NCBI GenBank assembly: GCA_963931925.1
Contig: OZ007569.1
Span: forward strand, 42,836,021-42,900,020
Direction of reading: 5' to 3'
Length of the DNA stretch: 64,000 nucleotides
Source of the DNA: Onchidella celtica
Lineage: Eukaryota > Mollusca > Gastropoda > Systellommatophora > Onchidiidae
Numbering within the stretch: position 1 is the stretch's first letter; every line of letters begins with the position of its first letter. Made by a program: the position numbers and the translations under genes. Below, in pieces: positions 40,901 through 51,830 of this stretch. The notes beneath the pieces are model-generated. The model did not search any database. It was not told the DNA's origin and saw only the letters and a list, made by a program, of their open reading frames with translations.

Positions 40901-43900
40901 ATTACATGTACATCCCTTCTCGCGCATACCCCCACATACATACACACACACACACACACAAAAACAAACGCACAGGCACCAGTATGAGATCTTTTGATTA
41001 TTTTTTCTTTAGAAGTGACCGTACCGCAGCGGTAAAGCAATAAAGCAGCATTGAATGGCTTGGGTCTAGCTCACGGCTGTTAAGAGGCGGTATTCTAGTT
41101 GCCGAGCCCAGTCGAGCGGCCTCCCCGCTATTGGTGACCTGACCCGGTCGCGACCTCGTTAACTGGGTCAGCGACCTCGATTCTAGGGGGGGTTTCCCGG
41201 AGCCCGTTTAGCGCTTCTGACTCGCTGTTTTTTATCGGTAATCAAAGCAGTCTCACACCCAAATCAGCCCATATGTCATACTTTTGTAAACACATAATAA
41301 CTTAGCGATATATTGTAAATGTATACAGTGAACCATAGAAATGTATTCAACATCGTAGTAGAGATATAGAGGCACAAAATTATACAATATTTCCTCAAAT
41401 GAGTACATTGTTCATAAATTTCAGATATGAAATTAGATATGATTGGCCCCATCGAATGAGGTGAAATCATCACACAGCATGAGAAATAGGTTAACTTTCA
41501 AAACTCACATGACTGCATTCATGTATAGATATCCAGTGTCGAGTTATTCGAGTTTGACGATCGTTTTCCGTTGGCCTCACTGTCAGTGTCATGTCACGCC
41601 TGCACTTAACCAGTCATATGTTATCACAAATTCACAAATAATCAAAAACAATGAATGGGTCTATAAAATTATAAATAATGTCACAGATTAAGATTTTGTC
41701 TTCCTTCGTTTCACGGGTGGAGCACATGCTTGGAGTTCTGGGGAGGTTTGTAGATGTTGTGACTGCATGACTAGTTGAAGTTGGTGTTGCTTGTTTTTGA
41801 TGGCTGCTGCCCGTCTTTCTAACTTGGCCACAGAAGCGTGAATGAGCCCGCCCCCTTGCTCACCATGCAGTGCCATACCAAACCCGTATTTCTGTATCCA
41901 GGGAAGGCAGTGCTTCTCTAGAATATGTTGCTTAGGTATGATTTTATTGGGGAAAGAACATCTGAATAATTCCATGTACCTAGTAATCCAAGTTTGAATG
42001 TGTGGAATGTTGTTAGGTGGCACAGGTTTTCCATGTGATATTAATGTGTGAACTTTGGCGTATGCTTCATTTATTTCATTAAATTTGTCCCGCAACAGGA
42101 ACGCCATGGTCAGTATGCTCTGGTTGTGTGTGTTTTCCTGTGTTTTCTTGATAATGAACAAAGTAATGTCTTTATAAACTTTGGCAGTGATGTATTTGTG
42201 GCAGTGGTTTCCGATGAATGAACGGCTATGGTATGACTGAGGTGTAATGTTGTGTTTGTCAAGAATGTTGTCTAGTTGTGAGCAGATGGGCCCTGACCTA
42301 GGGCTGAGGGGCTCGAAATCAAGGTTGAGTAACTCTTCTTCTGCATCTGAGAGCTTCTCCTGAAAACGGCTTCTCTCTTCTTCATCATTAGTCAGAGTCA
42401 CACAACCTTGCAGGAACCGAATTCTTTCTTCGAGTCCCTCAGCCTTTGGCCAGTTGCTTCCATAGGATTTTACTGACGCAGACACACCTTTGCATTCATC
42501 TTCTGCTTGTAAGCCCAACTGCACATCGATTTCATGTGCAGCCTCTTCAAGCAGGCGATGGTGTTTCAGCACAATACCTAACAAAATATGAAGATATGGC
42601 GGAGCAGCATGGCTTGGATCTACATCTAGCATTGGGAGGTGGAGACTATTGTGAAAACGGCGCACATGTTTCTTCAGCCCTAAGCCGACCTCTTTGAAAC
42701 GTTTGTAGTCGTGTTTGATGGTGGCCAAAGAGTGGGCTGGAGAGTCATGTGTTTGTAATTTCATCATGTAGGACTTTGGCGCCAGGCACCACAGACATGG
42801 GTATGTGCCTTGTGCACCAGAGAGTCCATATATTTTAGCAAGAAAGTCATAATCGCCAAAAAGGAATAAAACTATTTTCTTGCCCTGCCATACTAGTGCT
42901 GAAAGCTCTGCAAGTTGAGGTTGTAAAACAGACATACATGTTTCAAGGTTTTCATAGCTGTCTTTGATTTTTGCCATTGCAACTAGAAATGTGTTGTGTT
43001 TTGAATTGGCTTTTTGTGTGTTAGCTATTTGAAGAGTAAATTTTAAACTATCTTTGCCGTGGTCCCCCCCAAACTTAACCCAAATTTCATCCTGTGGAAT
43101 GGTGAAGTCGTGCCACGTGAGTGTCTCATTTTGTTTCTGTTTGTCTAAGATGTTGACTACAAAATCTGATAGATTTGAAACCCTCCCGAATGCTGCGCGG
43201 TGTGTCTGTCCATCGGCGTCAATAAAATCCTCCATCTCTGTGACAATGTCAGCTGCCAGATCTTCCATGGCTTTCCGTTGTTCTTGCTCATTTGGCAACA
43301 TGAGGCCAGCTTCTTTAAGATACCGTCTTTGTTGACGTAAATGGCTCCATGTTAGATCTGTAGCTTCCTTCATTGCCATCACAGACTGGCTGCTCATTTG
43401 TGGTTTTAATTTAATGCCTGCCTCCTCACAAATATTCTTTCGTGTCGCTGTTTTGACCTGTCTAAGTTCTGATGCATGTTGTGTGGTAATACTGTCTTAT
43501 GATGCGCCTGCTATGCTAGTCCTAATGGTAGGAAGCAAATGTGTGCGTTTTCTTTTGGTGGTTTCTTTGGCTAGAGATGTTTCTTTATTTGTTTTTGTTA
43601 GTTTGGCTAATAGTATAGGTTGGCCTCCTGTCTTGCATTTGAAAATGTTTGTTTCTGAATTATTCAATCGTCTCCTAACAAAATGTGTGTGAAGTTTATG
43701 TTCTTCTTGTGTAAGTGGCCGTGTTGGGGACAATTCGAATGACTGGGAAAATAACTTGTCGTGTTTAAATGCCGGTGAGGTGTTGCTGTCTACCATAACC
43801 TTTGTAGGTTTGTGTGGCGTTGATGTAGCAATAGGGGGGCCGCTCAACTCTGCCTCATTAAGGCCACTGCTAGATGACGGTGTGTTTTCTGTTAGCGTTG

Positions 43901-46308
43901 TGTCCTCGCATGTTGTACTACAGGTCATTGATAGGTTGGATGTGTCATGTAATGTAGCTGATGTGGCTTCCGTTATGTCACGATGGATTGCGTCTTGTAT
44001 TGTACATGCAATCGTTTGTGTTGGTGCTGTCTCCTCAAATGTTGAATTTTGTGTTATCGGCGAAGGGATTATATCCTCTAATGTCGAAGTTGAACATGCT
44101 GCTGCTGCTGTGGAAATTATTGTTTGGTCTCTGTCTTGATGTGGTGTGGAGTCATTTGAAACATGTCTACTCCCCAAACTAGTCTTTAAATACTGTGCAC
44201 ATAATACACAATCTGCGGCCCTCGTGTGTGGCTGAAATTCAGTCCATAAATGTGAACTTCCTTGGGCCAACTTCCTGGCGTTAACAATACTACCTTTGAA
44301 GGCATGGCGTTTGATGTTTCCTATCACGGCCACACACGAATAACAAATAGTTGAGGAGTGAATATGATTCAAGTCGCCGGTGATGGATACACCAAAAGCA
44401 AGCAAAATGTCATTCTCAAAGTCCTTGCATTTCTTTGCTTTCCGCCTTTGCCGTTTTTGCTGTTTGGTAAGTGTCCTCCCACCACATGTTCGACACAGTT
44501 CGTGGAGGCGCTCAACGTGGATATGTTCTTCATGGTGCTCCATTTTGCAATATTTTTCACACAAGCTGCTAATAACAGGCGGCAAACAAACAAAAAATGG
44601 CACAGAAGCACCTCGATTGAGTCGCACAACTTTTTCAAAAATCGTAAACAAATCACACAGAACCTATACATACACCAAACTTGCACGGGTTAGAGGTTAG
44701 CCTTTACACTTTCGAAATATTGATTTTATATGGAAATCAAAGGCGGCCCGTGCAAAATATTGACGATTAAAGAGAACTAGTGTTGAAAATCAAATTCCAA
44801 AATCTAAAAAACACACACTGGAAATATCAGCCGATAAAATCAACAATCTTGAAAAGTAAGCAGCAAAAGTTATATCGTCCTGTTGGTACAATCCTGACGT
44901 TTAAAATGAGATCTCGCATGGTGCTGTAGCATTATTAGATCGGAAGATATCGCGCTGCAAAGGTATGCGAAAATTGGTGGAATCGTATTACACAGGCTTG
45001 ACCAGGGATGGCATGCCGTCACGGATGTGCACACGGCTGACAGGTGATTTATGACCGCATCGCGGGAGGTCGGCGGGGGATTCCGATCGGCAACTAGAAT
45101 ACCGCTTTCCAAGCGATTTAAACAGCCGTGAGCTGTAGTGGGCAGCAAACTCTGTTGCCTCTTGCCTGCCTTTATCTTGGCGGCATGTACTGTGTGTGAC
45201 CTCATCAATCAATAAAGACATTCTCCCATGTATGATGTTCAAATGCAAGACCGTAGGCCTACTGCATTATTCCATCTTGCTATCAGTGGAGTGAAATTAC
45301 CATTATTCAGTATAACAATGCCGTATTCGTCCCCCCTCCCCATCGAGTGTAGTGTGGTGAATGTGTAAACACTACAGCGAGGTATTTGCAGTTTGTGCTA
45401 AAAGCCTTGTGTAGGTGAAGTCTTTGTTCCTTGTACCTGTTATGGTTACGTCAGCAATCGCTAAATGTACTGGTCATAATGCAAGCACCATCTTGCGTAC
45501 ACGTGTTGTTGGATGATACCACTGGTTATCAGGGCAGAATCACGCTGCGTGCAGTGCTCCCACCTGTACCCCTGCCTCTCTCCACGGCATGTTTTTCACT
45601 TGGTCAAACAGACACTTAGGAGGGAGGCTCTACAACTTACCCATTGCATCATTTTTAGCAACTCTACCTCCCCCTTGACCGCTGCAAAGAGTAAAGACCT
45701 GTGTCGGTGTTTGTGGAAATTGGTTTTTACGGGGTTGGAAATCAGAAGCTACACTGAGGATGAGCGCGCTCGATTTCTCAGAATTTGGTCAAGTCGAAAT
45801 GTTTAATAGAGATAAAGAAGAAAAAAACAACTCATTTCGATATCACCTGGATTTAGCAGAAATTTGAATTACCACTCCACTGTATTTAATTGTAATGATC
45901 ACAACAAGAAGATCCTTGAAAATTAAATATCTTCATCGTCCATTTTTAAGAAATGTAATTTCTGCTGTCTTCAAACTGTTGAGGTTTTAGTTGAGACATC
46001 CTAATTTTTACCTGAGTGGTTTACTAATTGAGTAATCAGGAAAATATTCAGATCTATTACATCTTGTTGATGGTAAGATGGGTGAAAGTTGGCTGGAGAA
46101 ATCTGGCATGGCCAGAATATCAGCTACACACCTCATGCTATTCATAGTATGTTCCAAACAACACTAGTACACATATTATTGGGTATTGTGTTTGCAGATC
46201 TGAGTGATAAAACAACTAGTCCTCATCTGCCATGTTAAACTGGAGGCTTAATAGTGTTTTTCTTATTCTTTCACAGGTGTCGCAGCAATCATGGCATCAG
46301 GACTTTGA
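28946..46308 (+). CDS. EIF3K: eukaryotic translation initiation factor 3 subunit K, eight exons
   Basis: eIF3k is a non-core subunit of the eIF3 complex that binds the 40S ribosome. Exons are 28946-28998, 32896-32994, 37149-37269, 38808-38882, 39240-39306, 39894-39971, 40496-40621 and 46277-46308. All introns are GT-AG, phases agree, and the total of 651 nt gives 216 residues (human 218). The encoded order matches the family: [121 protein letters not shown] and C-terminal VAAIMASGL. The first ATG has a purine at -3 and G at +4. Intron 7 is 5.66 kb because a 4.06-kb transposon sits in it antisense. Confidence 0.98.
29225..30332. mobile_element. TIR-bounded unit A in eIF3K intron 1
   Basis: The ends are inverted: TGGTCAGTGCACTAGGTGCG at the left and the complement of TAGTCAATGCACTAGGTGCG at the right, with TA outside both. 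The interior shares long stretches with 30370-32795, for example CTTTGATCAAGTTGCAAAAT and TTCAGTTGTTTACTATTAGC. No coding capacity is apparent. It contains MITE 1. Confidence 0.6.
29822..30064. mobile_element. MITE 1, GG ends, 8-bp target duplication CATATTAA
   Basis: 26-bp inverted ends (29822-29847 and 30039-30064; inner part CCGCCCGTCCGCGCCA) are flanked by CATATTAA at 29814-29821 and 30065-30072. Unit B carries the empty-site version (CATATCAA) near 32265. Ends starting GG and an 8-bp duplication fit Merlin-type or another 8-bp-TSD superfamily. Confidence 0.85.
30940..31030 (+). mobile_element. tRNA-like SINE fragment
   Basis: AGCGTAGTTGTTAGCATCTC resembles an A box, CCCGTCAGGC an anticodon arm (GTC), and GTGGTTCGATTCT a B box, followed by a T run. 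The arms do not close into an intact tRNA. A second B-box-like GCGGTTCGACTCT is at about 31142. Confidence 0.4.
31330..31520. repeat. minisatellite of about 36 bp
   Basis: About four to five units like GATAATGTTGACTGATAAAG with CTGGGCAGTATCC between them. A related single unit (TATCCGTCGATATTGTCGGA) is at 30625-30646, at the other edge of the extra segment in unit B. Confidence 0.7.
31636..31845. mobile_element. MITE 2, same family as MITE 1, 8-bp target duplication CTCTTTCT
   Basis: The ends GGAAGGTCTTCC and GGACCTCCC (inverted GGGAGGTCC) match MITE 1 in opposite orientation. CTCTTTCT occurs at 31628-31635 and 31846-31853. Unit A has the empty site (CTTTTTCT) near 29598. Confidence 0.85.
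32896..32994 (+). other. EIF3K: eIF3K exon 2
   Basis: Acceptor TTTTCCAG/ATACAAC, donor AAACT/GTACGT. Encodes [20 protein letters not shown] and the next residues. Confidence 0.96.
33166..36746. mobile_element. possible large inverted-repeat-bounded element
   Basis: A perfect 25-bp inverted repeat (33166-33190 and 36722-36746, core ATGACTCATTCTCAAAAGG) bounds 3.58 kb of non-coding sequence in eIF3K intron 2. GACGTC motifs cluster near both ends and nowhere else that I noticed. No target duplication is clear, so the element interpretation is tentative. Confidence 0.4.
34135..34560. repeat. two-copy tandem repeat of about 202 bp
   Basis: Units start TGTGACGTC (34137) and TGTGACATC (34339) and share ACTTTWAATC...ATTATTTGTGATA, then GTTTAAGCCCAG or TTTTTAGCCCAG, then GAGACGTCACAC or AAGACGTCACAC. 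A third start is near 34540. Confidence 0.7.
37442..37593. promoter_or_regulatory. three GGGTCA/TGACCC palindromes
   Basis: Inverted half-sites occur at 37442-37461 (spacer 8), 37513-37528 (spacer 4) and 37578-37593 (spacer 4), in degenerate units of about 65-71 bp that also share GATAGTAG. They look like nuclear-receptor half-sites but could be just a decayed satellite. The location is eIF3K intron 3. Confidence 0.4.
41072..41105 (+). repeat. left TIR of the RAG1-like element
   Basis: Outer block of 10 bp, spacer of 5 bp, inner block of 19 bp. It begins CAC, as do RAG recombination signals and Transib ends. Confidence 0.8.
41688..44543 (-). pseudogene. RAG1-like transposase with one in-frame stop
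   Basis: The frame from ATG at 44543 to the stop at 41688 has 951 codons, broken once by TAA at 43497-43499. The N-terminal piece has C17-x2-C20, H62-x4-C67-x2-C70 and H106-x5-C112-x2-C115 with an upstream W100, the spacing of the RAG1 N-terminal zinc region. A Ser/Thr-rich linker follows. The C-terminal piece (from Met at 43397, own numbering) has D112 in [24 protein letters not shown]201-x2-C204, D258/D260 in [10 protein letters not shown]491-x4-H496 and E513 in ALHGEQGGG. The C-x2-C plus H-x4-H pair followed by an acidic residue mirrors the RAG1 ZnH2 and last catalytic region. Catalytic assignments are inference. The copy is probably inactive unless the stop is read through. Confidence 0.8.
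45087..45130 (-). repeat. right TIR of the RAG1-like element
   Basis: Same outer and inner blocks as the left TIR but with a 15-bp spacer instead of 5 bp. Confidence 0.8.
46277..46308 (+). other. EIF3K: eIF3K terminal coding exon
   Basis: Acceptor TTTCACAG/GTGTCGC; encodes the last ten residues and TGA. It is only 32 coding bases long and 5.66 kb from exon 7. Confidence 0.95.
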
Positions 46309-46373
46309 GTTCAGTGAACGTTCCAGTTGTATTTATAATCAAAGACAATGACACTGCCTGACCCTGGGTCCTC

Positions 46374-46379
46374 AATAAA
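46374..46379 (+). promoter_or_regulatory. EIF3K: poly(A) signal of eIF3K
   Basis: AATAAA 66 bp after the stop codon. Confidence 0.85.
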
Positions 46380-46399
46380 GCCATTCAGCACATCCACAG

Positions 46400-47777
46400 T
46401 CTTGATGTTTATTTATCCTAATTTATGTTTCGTATATACAATGTGTACTTCATTTGCACCAAAAAAAAGTAAAAAGGTGATCTTCAAGATTTACTGATAC
46501 CATTTTAAACACAACAAACAGACACCTTCTTTGTAGACAGAAATTCTTTTTACCACATAAACAACACAAATTAATAACCTTCAATCTGTGTTTAGATATA
46601 ATATATAATACACAATGTAATATGAAGACTTTTCTGTAATAATACAGATTCTAAGTAAGTTATTCTTGGGAAAAGTGTAAGTGTTCAGTGTTAAACTCGC
46701 CCTCCCACAGTGTGTCGATTTAATGATTTAAAGGTAGGTCATGAAATTTTTTTTTAAAGTGACAATTTGGGTTTCACGGGCAAAAAGTTACTCAGTTACT
46801 CTCATTAAACAATCTACAAAACCTAAAATGTGGGCCCAGAACATAAGTAACTGAGAAGCAGTGTACTCTGTCATTTACAACAAAACAGGAAAACACTGAT
46901 ATTATTTATTAATTTATTAAACACAGGTATGCAGTGAGTCACTGCTGTGTTAGAGGGCTTGGCTTGGAGCACATGTGCGCATAGGTAGGAATTGTCCTCC
47001 TCGGGGCTGACCTCAGCCCTAATGAAATTGTCATAATTATTGTCCCTCAGAACACGTACTAGCGCGTAACCAACATTTTGTTAATTTTGCAGGACAACTG
47101 TTTTAAGTTTTGGGCGATTTTCATCACCCTCCTGTGGCATCAGTTTTCACCTTCTCGTGCTGATATTTTGACATAACAATACATGTATAGGACCGCCAAT
47201 ATCCAAGTGCAAGGATGCTTTTTTTCTCAAAATTGGACAGTACGTGATCCTTGTTTTTTTTTAGAAATAATGGTACACTAAAAATTTAATAAGCCATATC
47301 TCAGCTAATAATGCTCGTATCGATTCCCTGATTAGAGAGGAGCTAGAAAATGGCACACGTAATCGCGGGGTGATTCTAACTCGATTTTGGCTGAAATGTC
47401 GGTTACGCTGGTATGTGTTTTGAGGGATGATAACCCTCAGCCTGTGTATATTCATGTATCATCATGGACAGGAAATGTGCACATCTACAGGTTGGTTCAG
47501 GCATGCCAAGTGGTTGCGGTTTATTTTCAGCCCCATGAAAATTTTCTAGTTCTCACCTTATGAGTGGAGCAAAAAAAAACTGAAAACAAATACCTGTAGG
47601 TGTAACTGTGAAGTGTGAAGTCCTGCGGTAGGCGATGAGTCACTTGAAAACTTGACTTTAATTTGTTTGTCTCTGCAGTTTCACAAAACCTACAGTTTCT
47701 TGTGACTCGTGCACTGTGGCACCATTGGGCTGTGTCATTTTAGTGTCGCTGACATAGGACTACATAATGTATACATG
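46400..47777. other. intergenic stretch without a recognisable gene
   Basis: AT-rich with no domain-bearing frame. A short GGGCTGACCTCAGCCC hairpin lies near 47004. Confidence 0.5.
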
Positions 47778-48335
47778 TAATAATAATAATAATAATAATA
47801 TATTGCATTTATATAGCGCCCAACCCCGTCGATGACAAGCTCTGGGCGCTTTAACAAACTCTTACACACACACACACACACGCATACACAAAAGAAATTC
47901 AAAAATATTTACTATTGTTGCTGCCGAAAAACACCTAGCCTAGTTTGTCTGAAAGAAATGGGTCTTCAGATGGCGTTTGAAAGAACCAATGTCATTAATT
48001 TCCCTGGTTGTCTTTGGAAGAGTGTTCCAGATGGTAGGGCCAAGAAATGAAAAGGACTTTTCTCCTACAGTGGACAGATTCATTTTAGGTACTTTCAATT
48101 TTGTAGTGTCAGATGATGATCTTAGTTGGCGAGATGGAACATAGTAATCAGTTAAATCAACTAGGTACGATGGAGCAGTATTATTGACACATTTGTGACA
48201 AATGGATGACAATTTGTACATTATTCTTTTCTCGACTGGCAGCCAGTGCAAACTCTGCAGAAGTGGCAGTGCTGAATCTCTTTTCTTTTTCTTCAAAACA
48301 AGTCTCGCTGCATTGTTTAATGTACATCCATTTTT
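47778..48335 (-). mobile_element. 5'-truncated LINE fragment (L2/CR1-like), 3' end with (TTA)n tail
   Basis: The minus-strand frame from about 48330 to 47940 reads NNAARLVLKKK, LPLLQSLHWLPVEKRIMYKL, APSYLVDL, VPSRQLRSSSD and IWNTLPKTTREI, the extreme C-terminus of a LINE RT. After the stop come GGGCGCTATATAAATGCAAT and an ATT tail, a usual 3' end of this LINE group. Confidence 0.85.
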
Positions 48336-49807
48336 TACACTTCTTTTTTTTTTAACTCCATCATAACTTTCGCTCAGTCGAAATAATTCGAGAAAAAGAA
48401 TCTGTGACGTAATTTAATTAAAGCTTATTTAAACTGCTGCACCAAAAACTTAAGTGTATGATCTAACTAATCTAATGTTTTACAGGTATCTTGATACAGT
48501 GTATCAGCTTGCTTCCTCTTTTCCTATTCTTCCTTCATTCTCCTATGTTTTACTAACCTTAGATTTTATTCTGTGCCTAGGAATTAAGTTACATGATTGC
48601 TTTTTGAAAAACAAGAAAGTTGGAAGGCCAGTCATTATGACAAAGAAATGATACAGTGCATAGTGAATCTTAAGAAAGCAGCCAGTTTTGGGTCAGTTGA
48701 ACACCTCAGGTTTCTTCAAACTGAAAAACAGGAATCAGAAGAACTTGGAAAGATTAATAAATGTGTTATGTGAACTACAACTTCAAAGCTTAATGGTAAT
48801 AGTTTTTTTGTTTGTTTTTATTTTGCACATCTTTGTACCAAGACCTGTTGGGAATCACAGACTCTGTGTATTTATTTAAAGTGTAGGAAAATGCAGTTGG
48901 AGAAGCTGAACATTTTCATGTATGAACAACCTGACCAGCATGAAATTTCTTGATCAATTATTCAGCTGTTGGAACAGTGAAATGTAATCAGGATGGTGAC
49001 GAGGATGTATTACGCTGGTTTAAAATAAAAGAGGTCATTAAAAATAATTTGTACATTGACATCAGATTTAGAATGCTCTGTGCAAACTAAGTTTTTTAAC
49101 TGATAACCGCTTTAAAGCCTTTGCATTTAATGTCTGCATTATGAAAATATGCGAAGACTTTAGATTTGTTATATTAGTGGATGGATATTTCAGACTTTTA
49201 TATTAGTGGATGGATATTTCAGACTAAACGAGTTTCTTGAACTTTTCATTACTTGGGGGAGGGGGGGGGGCAGTCAGTGGCAGCTACAGCTCAGGCGTGC
49301 AAGGAGATCTATACGAACACGTTCTCTAAGGTTGCTCTGATTGAAAGAGCAAAAAAATCCATCCAATCATTTTCTGCTAACTGGTAAACCTTCAACTCGT
49401 GGGTATGAAGAAAAGTCGTTTTCAATGGCCAAAATGGGTGTGATTCTGGCTTCATAAAGATCGTGATTCTTTATTTCTAGGTCATTGTGATCATTTACCT
49501 TTCCACATCCCTCAGCTAAGTCAGGATATTATAAAAGATTTGTTCAATTAAAAGCTGTTCCCACGAAGCCTGTTTTCGCTCCTTTCACCACATGGCTTTT
49601 TCTGTGCGTTTTTCTTTTCTCTTATCCGCCTACCGACTACGCGCGTTTTCTAAAAATTGCTCCAATTTTTATTGTACCGGTAGGTGTTTCAGTGTAGGCC
49701 TAAGCGTGTTTTTGAGACAGTAACTATAATACCTCTCGAAAAACCACGCGCCAAAAACAAAAAAAAATTATTCATGGGAACAGACCTGTATTTGTTGTGT
49801 CGCTATC
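48336..49807. other. intergenic stretch without a recognisable gene
   Basis: Contains a perfect two-copy duplication of about 31 bp (TATTAGTGGATGGATATTTC) at 49171-49225 and a G run near 49257. No supported gene. Confidence 0.5.
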
Positions 49808-51830
49808 GTGACTCGTAGCATTTGGAACAAGAAAGAAGAACTGAGCTCATTTTTGAACGAAACTAAACCTGACGTAATCATCGGAACAGAAACATGGCTA
49901 AACGAAAATATAAAAACCAGTGAAATTTCAATTAATGATGATTATGAAATCTACAGAAATGATAGGAAGAAGAGAAGGGGAGGTGGGGTCTTGATAGCAG
50001 TGAAGAAGAACTTAGTTAGTGAAAAAATACCTAGTGAGGAAGCAGGAGAAACTGTTCTCTGTAAGATTAGAGTGCAGGGTAAACCTCCTCTTGTTGTGGG
50101 TGCAGTCTATCGACCTCCTGGTAGTGACTTGGAAACTAGTAAGAACATTTGTAATGAACTTCTCAGTGCCTACCAAAAGAACAAAAAGGCTACCATCTGG
50201 ATAGGAGGAGATTTCAATTTACCTGATATAAACTGGGAAGAAGGAAATGTGAAGAGTTGCCAAAACTTAAGAGAAATAAATGACCTATTTTTAGACAGTG
50301 CTGCGGATATAGGCCTAGAGCAAGCAGTAAAAGAGACCACTCGAGGAGATGCACTGTTAGACCTATTCTTTACTAATTTCCCTAACCTTACAAGAGAGAT
50401 CAAAATTCTTCCTGGACTAGGGGACCATGACATAGTCCAGATTGATTCAGAACTGAAACCCTTTAAGAAAAGACCTATTAGGCGACAGATTTACCTATGG
50501 AATCAGACAGACGAAAATAATTTGAAAAGGGAGGCAGCAACTTTTGGCACTTTTTTCATGAAATACCACTCTTCAAAAACTGACGCAAACAAACTCTGGG
50601 ACTGTATCAAGTTAAATTTGAACATGATCATGGAAAATGTCCCAACAAAAATGTCATCCACAAAAATTCACCAACCCTGGATAAATACTTTAACGAAAAG
50701 ATTAGTTCGGAAAAAATATAAATGGTTCAAAAAAATGAAACAGTGCAACTCCGAACGAGTGAAAAACAAATATCTAGAAATTAAAAGATTGACACAGAAA
50801 GAATGCCGGAAAGCTCATAATAATTATATCCATGAGATGATAAGTGATTCATCTGATAACAGTAAAAAACTTTGGAGATATGTGAAAAGTAAAAATAAAG
50901 AAAACTTAGGAGTAGCCGCACTGAACGATGAGAGAGGGCACCCACAGCAAGATGCCCAAAAAAGAGCCAATATCTTAAATACTCAATTTTGTAAGGTCTT
51001 TTCCGACCCAGGGGGAGTCTTCTCGGGAGAGCTGAGTGATGCCAAACTGCCGGATATGGATGAAATATTTGTCACAGAAAATTGAGTACTGAAACTTTTG
51101 GAAAACCTTAACGAAAATAAAGCTACAGGGCCTGATGGAATTCCCGCCAAATTACTGAAACTCTGTGCCAAGGAAATTGCCCCTGTTTACACTTTGTTAT
51201 TTAGACCTTCAATTGAACAAGGAAAAATACCGGAAGACTGGAAAAAAGCAAATGTAGTACCCATTTTTAAGAAAGGAAATAGAGCTAGTCCTGAAAATTA
51301 TAGACCAGTCTCCCTGACATCAATATCTTGTAAACTTTTAGAGCATATCTTGCATACCAGCATCATGAAGCATCTCGAGAAACACTCAGTTTTAACACAT
51401 GTACAGCATGGTTTTAGAAAACACAGGTCGTGTGAGTCCCAGCTGGTCACAACTTGCAATGATTTTGTTAATAACTTGAATAACAACAACCAGACTGATA
51501 CCATCTTATTAGATTTCAGTAAAGCCTTCGATAAAGTGCACCATGCTAGTCTCTTGACTAAACTAAACCATTATGGAGTTAGAAACAGTACTTTGAAGTG
51601 GATTAAGTCTTTCTTAGAAAATAGAACACAGATAGTCGTCGTTGATGGAAAGTCATCCAATCCTGCAGCTGTTCTCTCGGGAGTACCCCAGGGTACTGTA
51701 ATGGGCCCCTTACTATTCCTAGTTTATATTAACGATATGCCAAGTAAGATCTCTCCAGGCACTAAATTACGACTGTTTGCTGATGATAGCCTCCTCTATA
51801 GAACAATAAACTCAAAAGAAGATACGGAAA
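49808..51830 (+). pseudogene. LINE endonuclease-RT, part before the LTR
   Basis: Endonuclease motifs are KPDVIIGTETWL, VVGAVYRPPGS, WIGGDFNLPDINW and LPGLGDHDIV. RT motifs are NENKATGPDGIPAKLLKLCA, VVPIFKKGN, NYRPVSLTS, ILLDFSKAFDKVHH, LSGVPQGTVMGPLLFLVYIN and the catalytic LRLFADDSLLY. The frame continues without shift through the TGA at 51083. The ATG-less start at 49808 is just the first open codon after truncation. Confidence 0.9.
51827..51830 (+). repeat. target-site duplication GAAA of the solo LTR
   Basis: GAAA at 51827-51830 is repeated at 53073-53076. Removing the LTR and one GAAA restores an uninterrupted RT frame (DTE then ILQKDLDSLQ). Confidence 0.92.

Larger units (their letters stand above)
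41072..45130 (-). mobile_element. RAG1-like DNA transposon with TIRs and AGCT target duplication
   Basis: The left end CACGGCTGTT (41072-41081) is inverted at the right end (45121-45130). A second shared block GCGGTATTCTAGTTGCCGA is at 41087-41105 and inverted at 45087-45105. AGCT flanks both ends (41068-41071 and 45131-45134). The single long minus-strand frame inside encodes a RAG1-like protein. No RAG2-like frame is present. Elements with a RAG1-type N-terminus are known in molluscs (N-RAG-TP of Aplysia, from memory). The insertion is antisense in the last eIF3K intron. Confidence 0.85.

Noticed and set aside
43414-44700. Plus-strand frames at 43414-43692, 43756-44139 and 44358-44693
   Set aside because: They are antisense shadows of the RAG1-like frame.
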